Shown: positions 24,456-29,897 of the stretch, in pieces
Position numbering within the stretch: position 1 is the stretch's first letter
How the letters are laid out: each line of letters opens with the position of its first letter
DNA from: a virus
IMG/VR virus record: IMGVR_UViG_3300008217_000038
Location: 1-32,027 of that record
Reading direction: 5' to 3' (one strand)
Length of the DNA: 32,027 nt
The notes under the pieces: model-generated
The model's input: the letters and a program-made list of their open reading frames with translations, nothing else
The model's database searches: none
What the model was told of the DNA's origin: nothing
Translations under genes and position numbers: made by a program

Positions 24456-24474
24456 GTTAGGGACAATCCCTAAC
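24456..24474. repeat. Palindrome family copy 11 (centre CAA)
   Basis: It lies upstream of the paralogue A promoter box and four bases before a bipartite element. Confidence 0.9.
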
Positions 24475-24477
24475 AAC

Positions 24478-24507
24478 GGCGCACCGCATCAAATAAAACT
24501 GGTTTCA
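24478..24507. repeat. 30-base bipartite element, copy 3
   Basis: GGCGCACCGC, nine variable bases, then AACTGGTTTCA. It has the same spacing as copies at 23427-23456, 23628-23657 and 24551-24580. Confidence 0.8.
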
Positions 24508-24550
24508 TAAACTATTGTGTGAGGGAGGGAAACCAAAGTCGAGATCGAAT

Positions 24551-24580
24551 GGCGCACCGCGTTCGGGAGAACTGGTATCA
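24551..24580. repeat. 30-base bipartite element, copy 4
   Basis: GGCGCACCGC, nine variable bases, then AACTGGTATCA. On the minus strand it follows directly after the T-run of a terminator. Confidence 0.8.
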
Positions 24581-24585
24581 AACAT

Positions 24586-24612
24586 AAAAAAAGGAGGGAC
24601 CGAAGTCCCTCC
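24586..24612 (-). terminator. Rho-independent terminator with UUCG loop
   Basis: On the minus strand GGAGGGAC and GTCCCTCC pair around TTCG, followed by seven T. It ends the unit of the gene at 24621. Confidence 0.9.
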
Positions 24613-24620
24613 CCTGTAGT

Positions 24621-24848
24621 TTAACTACCCTTATTTTCTTTTATGTGCTTGTTAAGCTCTCTAGCTTCCCTAAACAGAAAGGGTTTGTACTTAGCCACCC
24701 CGCCTTGGAACACTACATGGAGATGCATGAACTCATTTTCTTGTTCATCGTGGATGAACATGCTGTAGGCACATTTTGAAGGATGCACGGAGTATTTATT
24801 CCACGGTTTTGTATCTTTAACTATATGCACTTTAAATCTGTCTTCCAT
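24621..24848 (-). CDS. Hypothetical protein (75 aa)
   Basis: An unrecognised small protein, rich in His, Lys and Phe, with FMHLHVVFQGG in the middle and a charged helical C-terminus. The ATG has AAAGG upstream. A GC hairpin sits just before the ribosome site, and a terminator follows its stop. It is the last gene of the unit that starts with paralogue B. Confidence 0.6.
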   Translation of the reverse strand: MEDRFKVHIVKDTKPWNKYSVHPSKCAYSMFIHDEQENEFMHLHVVFQGGVAKYKPFLFREARELNKHIKENKGS

Positions 24849-24868
24849 GTCTTACCTTTCTGGTTGTG

Positions 24869-24886
24869 GGGGGGCCGAAGCCCCCC
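24869..24886 (-). other. GC-rich hairpin with UUCG loop, no T-run
   Basis: GGGGGGC and GCCCCCC pair around TTCG between two short genes. Without a T-run it may be an RNA processing or stability element, or a weak attenuator. Confidence 0.55.
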
Positions 24887-24892
24887 GGTTAA

Positions 24893-25063
24893 TTACTTTC
24901 CAAGTATGGCACCGAGACCATGTTTACTGTTAAGACGATTACGTTCTGCCTCGGCTTCTTCTCTGGTCTCGAATTGAGCGGTAGCGTAGTGGTCACCATC
25001 TTTTACGACGTAAAAAATATCGTAGAAGTGATTGATTTTGTAGGGTGCTAATGTTTCTACCAT
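24893..25063 (-). CDS. Small hypothetical protein (56 aa)
   Basis: The ATG at 25063 has AGAGGCAG upstream and overlaps the end of the membrane gene by seven bases. The product reads as a small alpha/beta domain, IFYVVKDGDHYATAQFETREEAEAE, in pieces: two strands then a helix. This pattern is common in short phage proteins of unknown role. It has no catalytic motif. It is coupled to its neighbour. Confidence 0.65.
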   Translation of the reverse strand: MVETLAPYKINHFYDIFYVVKDGDHYATAQFETREEAEAERNRLNSKHGLGAILGK

Positions 25064-25236
25064 TGTCTGCCTCTTATACTACGTAAGCCGCAAGTTAAAC
25101 TGAATTGCCCAAGGATAAGAGCTAATAAAAGAACTAGATCTTTTGGGTTTCTCACATGCTCTAGGATATTCATCAGAACTAATGTTAACATTGCAGTTCC
25201 GAATATTATTGCGACTATTGTTAGACATTTATCCAT
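25057..25236 (-). CDS. Small two-helix membrane protein (59 aa), holin-like in size
   Basis: The ATG at 25236 has AAGGAAGG upstream. Two hydrophobic segments, residues about 4-21 (CLTIVAIIFGTAMLTLVL) and 34-50 (LVLLLALILGQFSLTCG), are joined by a charged turn, giving a membrane hairpin with a basic C-terminus. Class II holins look like this, but the early-type location argues for another role, such as membrane takeover or superinfection exclusion. The T-run of the upstream terminator touches its ribosome site, so it depends on read-through. Confidence 0.6.
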   Translation of the reverse strand: MDKCLTIVAIIFGTAMLTLVLMNILEHVRNPKDLVLLLALILGQFSLTCGLRSIRGRQW

Positions 25237-25252
25237 TGTCTTTCCTTCCTTT

Positions 25253-25279
25253 AAAAAATGGGGGGGCCGAAGCCCCCCC
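25253..25279 (-). terminator. Terminator or attenuator with UUCG loop
   Basis: On the minus strand GGGGGGGC and GCCCCCCC pair around TTCG, then A and six T. It lies after paralogue B and directly before the next ribosome site, so partial termination is likely. Confidence 0.8.
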
Positions 25280-25291
25280 GTAGTTGATAAC

Positions 25292-25819
25292 CTAGCGCTT
25301 CGATACCTCATCTTTTGCCTTTTTCAGCAAATTGATTGTTTCTTCGCAATCAAACAAGGTATTTTCTGCCGCCTGTAGATATTCAATCAGCTCGACCAAC
25401 GTGGTCTCGGTCCTTTCTTCTACAGATTTTGGAACCCGAGGTTTTTTCTTAACACCATTTTTGATGTCTTCTCGACGTTGGAGTTGCTTTTTGAAATCGC
25501 TTACGCGTGCTCCGATAGCTTGTTGAATGCCCCGCTTCTCGATCTTTTTCGTGTCATCCAACTCCTTGGTGTTCTTTTCCAAGAGCTTCTGTTGGGACGC
25601 TGTGAAACCCGCGACAACTGCGAGTTTTAATGCCGCATAGCGCTGTTTATGTTCAGCGCTTGTTTGTTCACCCTTCTTTGGAGCGGTACAAAACATGGCG
25701 GTATACCCAGCTTTTAGCAAGGCATCTACAGCTAAACCGTAAGTTTTTATACCTAAATAATGCTTACGGACAGCTTTTACAACGCTCCCACGCGTTGTCG
25801 TTGGCAATTCATAGGACAT
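25292..25819 (-). CDS. Hypothetical lysine-rich protein, paralogue B (175 aa)
   Basis: A relative of the 183-residue gene at 23738: QQAIGARVSDFKK (residues 99-111) and the preceding charged helix align with it, and both have a variable N-terminal part. The ATG at 25819 has AGGATTAGG close upstream; longer in-frame starts run into the leader hairpins and are rejected. The leader carries a conserved promoter box and two strong hairpins. No catalytic motif is seen. It is the first gene of a unit of four small genes. Confidence 0.65.
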   Translation of the reverse strand: MSYELPTTTRGSVVKAVRKHYLGIKTYGLAVDALLKAGYTAMFCTAPKKGEQTSAEHKQRYAALKLAVVAGFTASQQKLLEKNTKELDDTKKIEKRGIQQAIGARVSDFKKQLQRREDIKNGVKKKPRVPKSVEERTETTLVELIEYLQAAENTLFDCEETINLLKKAKDEVSKR

Positions 25820-25835
25820 TGTCCTAATCCTTTCT

Positions 25836-25863
25836 GGCGCTTCTGAACGACGCCAGAAGCGCC
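25836..25863 (-). promoter_or_regulatory. Ten-base-pair hairpin next to the ribosome site of paralogue B
   Basis: GGCGCTTCTG and CAGAAGCGCC are perfect arms with an eight-base loop. The ribosome site begins a few bases downstream on the mRNA, so translation control is plausible. Confidence 0.6.
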
Positions 25864-25870
25864 GGTTATT

Positions 25871-25912
25871 ATCGAACGTTAAATCAAACAACATCATGTT
25901 GTGCCGTTCGAT
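25871..25912 (-). promoter_or_regulatory. Hairpin at the expected 5' end of the paralogue B mRNA
   Basis: Outer arms ATCGAACG and CGTTCGAT enclose the inner palindrome ACAACAT / ATGTTGT. It starts about seven bases after the TATAAT, near the likely transcription start. Confidence 0.55.
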
Positions 25913-25964
25913 GGTGTACATTATACACATATTGTTTGATATTAGTAGGGATAGATTGACATGT
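25913..25964 (-). promoter_or_regulatory. Conserved promoter box of paralogue B
   Basis: It shares the TGTGTATAATGTACA core (TATAAT at 25920-25925), CTATCCC and TGTCA with the box before paralogue A at equal spacing. The core is itself an imperfect inverted repeat, so it may also be an operator. Confidence 0.55.
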
Positions 25965-26121
25965 TTTGGTACTAATAGATATTAACTGCTAAGATTTAAT
26001 AGTATATATAGCTCGGGTACCGGTAAATTTATATTGATTGACCCCACCCCTACCCCATGACCCCGTAGAATAAATGAGCCTCGTGGCGCTCCTATATAAT
26101 ACTAATAGCCCCGAATATTTT

Positions 26122-26454
26122 TCATATTTCTGGTTTTAGATCTTCTTTATTGATCCGGGGTACCACGTGTACTTTATGGGTGTCCATGTTTACATAGGCT
26201 ATGCGAACTCCAAACAGTTTTTGTTCTTCTGTCAGTACACGGTGGATTCTATGGGGTACGTTGCGGCCTTTAAGATATCTTTTTGTATCCTTCTTTGCGT
26301 CGAACAGATACACTTTCCCTGTTTCCCCTGATATACCTATTACATCTACGGGGCCGAACCCTGCGGGAGGTATGAATACATAGAAACCACGCCGCATTAA
26401 ATATTCTGCAAGGATCGTTTCACAAATTTGTCCCTCTAGGTGTCGTTTATCCAT
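26122..26454 (-). CDS. PD-(D/E)XK nuclease, Holliday-junction-resolvase-like (110 aa)
   Basis: The product has HLEGQICETILAEYLMRRG with E7, GPVDVIGI with the catalytic Asp, and YLFDAKKD with the Asp-x-Lys of the active site. This is the layout of small PD-(D/E)XK resolvase-like nucleases of phages. The ATG at 26454 follows a GGGGG ribosome site; an in-frame TTG upstream is less likely. It is the first leftward gene and is transcribed divergently from the terminase genes. It may resolve junctions before packaging. Confidence 0.75.
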   Translation of the reverse strand: MDKRHLEGQICETILAEYLMRRGFYVFIPPAGFGPVDVIGISGETGKVYLFDAKKDTKRYLKGRNVPHRIHRVLTEEQKLFGVRIAYVNMDTHKVHVVPRINKEDLKPEI

Positions 26455-26489
26455 ATATAGAAGACCCCCCCTTTGGAGTCCCAAACTTC

Positions 26490-26518
26490 TTGTGAAAACT
26501 TTTTATTTTTGATATATG
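26490..26518 (+). promoter_or_regulatory. Possible promoter of the late module
   Basis: TTGTGA, 17 bases, TATATG upstream of the small terminase gene. Each hexamer matches four of six consensus bases, so this is weak. Confidence 0.3.
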
Positions 26519-26552
26519 TTGCACAACGGTTAATTACCTGCGGAAAAAATTA

Positions 26553-27155
26553 ATGACTTTAGTTATAGAACCTGAATTGGGAGTTCCTTTTTCCCCGGAC
26601 ATCCCTTATGTAGATCTGCGGGAGCGAGCTGAAGCTGCTTGCAACACGGCTTCTAAATTATCTGAACACGGGTTGGACATAAAACCTACCAAGGAAGATA
26701 AAGATATAGCGGCTAAGTTAGCTGTAGCTTACGCAGATAACCCCGAAAAAGTCTCTAAAAAAGTTTCAGCAAAAAAAGCAGCTACTTTAACCCCTGCATC
26801 CTTGCTTATGACAAACAGTATTCTGCAGGAGTTTGGCCGGTCGGTTGTAGAGAGTGCCATACAGATACGGCATATGGTCACAAACAAGCTTGTTCTTGAA
26901 ACGGATAACCCTGACCCCCGTGTACGTATCCGGGCCTTGGAGCTGTTGGGAAAAATTTCCGATGTAGGTCTGTTTGCAGAAAAGTCCGAGGTCACTATAA
27001 CACATCAGTCGGCGGATGATTTGCGGGACAAGTTGAGATCCAAGCTGGCAAAACTTGTAAACCCCAAGGAGGAAGACGAAGTTATTGTTATAGACGGTGA
27101 AGCAACGGATATTGATACTGCTCTTGAATTAAAAGAACCTTCTGATGCCGGATAG
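26553..27155 (+). CDS. terS: Terminase small subunit
   Basis: The 200-residue product precedes the large terminase and overlaps it by 11 bases. Its middle, RIRALELLGKISDVGLFAEK in part, is a pattern I know from small terminase subunits. The C-terminus is acidic, as expected for contact with the large subunit. It recognises phage DNA for packaging. The ATG has GGAA upstream. It is the first gene of the rightward late module. Confidence 0.8.
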   Translation: MTLVIEPELGVPFSPDIPYVDLRERAEAACNTASKLSEHGLDIKPTKEDKDIAAKLAVAYADNPEKVSKKVSAKKAATLTPASLLMTNSILQEFGRSVVESAIQIRHMVTNKLVLETDNPDPRVRIRALELLGKISDVGLFAEKSEVTITHQSADDLRDKLRSKLAKLVNPKEEDEVIVIDGEATDIDTALELKEPSDAG

Positions 27156-28707
27156 CATGATACTGGGAGAGAGTATTTCAAGGGAGGATGTTCAGCATAT
27201 GTTGAACAACCTTGATAAGTTTTCTTCGGAAGAGCTGTCAGAGATTGATACCCTTGTAGATGAACTTTCTATCAGACACCGTAATAAGGAAGTACGCGAT
27301 GACCTGCTGGAATTTTGTAAATACATGCAGTCGGATTACAAGGTAGGCAAACATCATAGTATTCTCGGTAATATGCTCATGGATATAGAGCGCGGGGGCA
27401 AGGATCGTATCTGTGTTAACATCCCTCCGCGGCATGGCAAGTCGCAATTGGTGTCTATTATGTTCCCTGCATGGTATTTAGGGAGGAATCCGGGCAAAAA
27501 AGTGATGATGGTGTCCCATACGACTGACTTGGCGGTGGATTTTGGCCGTAAAGTACGTAATTTAATTGCAACAGACGCCTATAAGACCATTTTTCCTACC
27601 GTTTCGCTCGCAGTTGACTCAAAATCTGCCGGTAGATGGAATACAAGCGTTGGTGGGGAGTATTATGCGTGCGGTATAGGGGCATCTATCGCGGGTCGTG
27701 GTGCAGATTTGCTGTTGATTGATGATCCGCACTCGGAACAGGACGTTATTAATGGTAATTTCGGGGTTTTCGAGAAAGCTTATGAATGGTTTACCTATGG
27801 TGCCCGTACCCGTCTTATGCCGGGGGGTAGTGTGGCGATTATCCAGACCAGATGGCATATGGATGACCTGACTGGACGTGTTGTTGCCGATATGTCCCAG
27901 AATACCAAGGCTGACCAGTATGAAATAGTGGAATTTCCTGCTATACTGGAGGTACCGGATAAAAAAGGCCCCGATTATGTACAAAAACCGTTATGGCCTG
28001 AGTTTTTTGATCTGGACGCACTGCTTCGTACCAAGGCTTCGATGCCTACATTCCAATGGAATGCCCAGTACCAGCAGGAACCTACGGCTGAAGAAGCTTC
28101 TATTGTAAAAAGGGAATGGTGGCAGTCGTGGGGGGATAAGGAAGCGCCGTTGTGTGAGTATATTATAATGTCTCTGGATGCAGCGGCGGAATCACATAAC
28201 CGGGCTGACTTTACGGCGCTTACTACATGGGGTGTTTTTTTAAATGAAGATACAGATGCCTATAATATTATCCTGTTGAATAGTATTAAAAAGCGTCTGG
28301 AGTTTCCTGAACTAAAAGAATTGGCTATGGAAGAATATTCAACATGGGAACCGGACTCTTTTATTGTGGAGAAAAAGAACTCCGGTACAGCTTTGTATCA
28401 GGAGATGCGTAGGATGGGTCTGCCTGTACAGGAATATACCCCGCATAGAGGATCAGGTGATAAACTTGCACGGTTAAATTCTGTTTCCGATATTGTGTCA
28501 TCAAGTTTAGTATGGGTACCGGCTACACGTTGGGCGGAAGAACTTGTAGAAGAGATTGCAGGGTTTCCGTTTATGAGTCATGATGATCTGGTTGATTCCA
28601 CAGTTATGGCTCTTATGAGATTCCGGCAAGGTGGGTTTATCAAATTACCTTCTGACGAACCGGAGCCAATACGGTATTTCAAGCAACGTAACGGTGGGTA
28701 TTATTAG
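27145..28707 (+). CDS. terL: Terminase large subunit
   Basis: The 520-residue product has the packaging ATPase Walker A PPRHGKSQ (residues 94-101), Walker B LLLIDDP (189-195), and a C-terminal RNase-H-like nuclease with SLDAAAE and HDDLVDS acidic residues. It cuts and pumps the genome into the prohead. The listed ATG overlaps the small subunit gene; an ATG four codons later is also possible. The length is normal for the family. Confidence 0.93.
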   Translation: MPDSMILGESISREDVQHMLNNLDKFSSEELSEIDTLVDELSIRHRNKEVRDDLLEFCKYMQSDYKVGKHHSILGNMLMDIERGGKDRICVNIPPRHGKSQLVSIMFPAWYLGRNPGKKVMMVSHTTDLAVDFGRKVRNLIATDAYKTIFPTVSLAVDSKSAGRWNTSVGGEYYACGIGASIAGRGADLLLIDDPHSEQDVINGNFGVFEKAYEWFTYGARTRLMPGGSVAIIQTRWHMDDLTGRVVADMSQNTKADQYEIVEFPAILEVPDKKGPDYVQKPLWPEFFDLDALLRTKASMPTFQWNAQYQQEPTAEEASIVKREWWQSWGDKEAPLCEYIIMSLDAAAESHNRADFTALTTWGVFLNEDTDAYNIILLNSIKKRLEFPELKELAMEEYSTWEPDSFIVEKKNSGTALYQEMRRMGLPVQEYTPHRGSGDKLARLNSVSDIVSSSLVWVPATRWAEELVEEIAGFPFMSHDDLVDSTVMALMRFRQGGFIKLPSDEPEPIRYFKQRNGGYY

Positions 28708-28720
28708 TAATGGTGTTGAT

Positions 28721-29017
28721 ATGGAATGGTTGATTCAAACTCTTGGAGCTAAGTTGTGCTGCATCATAAGTTCCTCAGTGGGCGGCTCAGTGAACGTTCT
28801 TGTTAAGAGGCAGTTTGACTGGATGGGTCTTAAAGGTGTCGGCATTGCAATTATTGTCGGTATTATCGCAGCGGAGTGGTTTATTCCGCCTATTATGAAG
28901 CATTGGGAACTGGATATGACATGGGGGCCAGCTATGGCTTTTGTTATCGGTTATTGCGGGATTCGTTTATTACCGGCAATCGAGAACCGTCTAAAGAAAG
29001 TAATCAAAGATGGCTGA
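28721..29017 (+). CDS. Putative holin (98 aa, two membrane helices)
   Basis: The ATG at 28721 lies 14 bases after the large terminase stop; a longer frame would overlap that gene and is rejected. The ribosome site is weak. Residues about 38-58 and 69-84 are hydrophobic, the N-terminus is amphipathic, and the C-terminus is basic (ENRLKKVIKD). This matches small phage holins. It would let the SleB hydrolase reach the cell wall. Holin identity is inferred from shape. Confidence 0.6.
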   Translation: MEWLIQTLGAKLCCIISSSVGGSVNVLVKRQFDWMGLKGVGIAIIVGIIAAEWFIPPIMKHWELDMTWGPAMAFVIGYCGIRLLPAIENRLKKVIKDG

Positions 29018-29897
29018 ACGTAAAAATTCAGTATCTAAGCATGAACAGGCACGTGCGGCTCTTAGAAAGAGTGCAGAAATAGATGAATTGCTTCGACAGA
29101 GTATCCAACTTGGGGATACCGAGTATGTGGCAGGTATACCTTTGGAGGGTAATTTTATTTCGCAATTAGGGATTGAAGATACTCAACGAAGAGCAGACAA
29201 AAAAGGGCCATTGGGTCTTTCTGAATATATACATCATATTATGAGAACTAATACAGGCGAAATAATTAACCCAGTTCCAGAAGAAAGGCTATATGGCACC
29301 GGGGTTCGAGGGCGATATTTCCCCACAGAAAATCCTCCCCACGTGGCCGGTCATATGTATATTAATACTACAGATATAGCCGACAAGTTTGGTCCCACTA
29401 CATTAACTGGGCGACTTGCAAAAGATCAGGCAGCATTGGAGGCACCTCTGAGTGGTAATCCAGTTGTGGCACATGAACTCGGGCATACCGGATTGAATGC
29501 ATTACGATATTCTCATCCTGATTTGATAGCAAAGGGGAGAAAGTTAAAGTTATCGGAGGAAGATATTTTAGAGGTTATAGATGCGCAGAAGAATTATATA
29601 GGTAAAAAATTCCCTGAAAGATTACTCTCAGGGGTAAAAAATAAGGCCGCACGAATTAATCTAGTTGATGAGGCTATGAATCCAACCAATATAAGAATGG
29701 CTAAGGCTTTGGCATCTGGGCCAGAGAATAAAGGTGTATGGGGGTCATTTATTTCTTTATTTAAAGAGGCTTCTGAAAAGAGAAAAAAAGGGGAAAAATT
29801 ATCTTCTCGTGAACAGGCGATAGTTGATTATATAAGACGTTTACAAAAAGCTGCTCGTGCAGAGCAACTCAGGAAAAGGGCTAAATCATGGCAATAG
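29010..29897 (+). CDS. Virion-associated HExxH metallopeptidase-like protein
   Basis: The 295-residue product has VVAHELGHTG (H155, E156, H159), a zinc metallopeptidase active site. A long basic and helical C-terminus follows. It overlaps the holin gene by eight bases and the portal gene by ten, so it is co-expressed with head genes. It may be packaged, mature head proteins, or act on the host on entry. The large protein at 1-4418 has a comparable motif. Confidence 0.7.
   Translation: MAERKNSVSKHEQARAALRKSAEIDELLRQSIQLGDTEYVAGIPLEGNFISQLGIEDTQRRADKKGPLGLSEYIHHIMRTNTGEIINPVPEERLYGTGVRGRYFPTENPPHVAGHMYINTTDIADKFGPTTLTGRLAKDQAALEAPLSGNPVVAHELGHTGLNALRYSHPDLIAKGRKLKLSEEDILEVIDAQKNYIGKKFPERLLSGVKNKAARINLVDEAMNPTNIRMAKALASGPENKGVWGSFISLFKEASEKRKKGEKLSSREQAIVDYIRRLQKAARAEQLRKRAKSWQ

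Larger units (their letters stand above)
24290..24620. other. Non-coding region with palindromes, promoter box and bipartite elements
   Basis: About 330 bases lack a gene. They hold palindrome copies 10 and 11, a leader hairpin (CATCAAC / GTTGATG, 24336-24371), a promoter box, two 30-base bipartite elements and a terminator. A minus-strand frame over the palindromes is rejected. Confidence 0.65.
25820..26121. other. Leader and spacer upstream of paralogue B
   Basis: About 300 bases lack a gene. They hold two hairpins and the promoter box of paralogue B. From 25965 to 26121 I see only AT-rich sequence, a TACCGGTA palindrome and repeated TGACCCC; no gene or terminator. Confidence 0.6.

Noticed and set aside
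24231-24476. Minus-strand reading frame of 81 codons beginning in a palindrome
   Set aside because: It runs through two palindromes, a promoter box and a leader, and overlaps the start of the 183-residue gene; its peptide is made of repeat translations.
22876-24620. CRISPR array, because of many short repeats
   Set aside because: Repeats are palindromes, iterons and bipartite boxes at irregular spacing, without equal spacers or cas genes; the Cas4-like protein is a phage exonuclease type.
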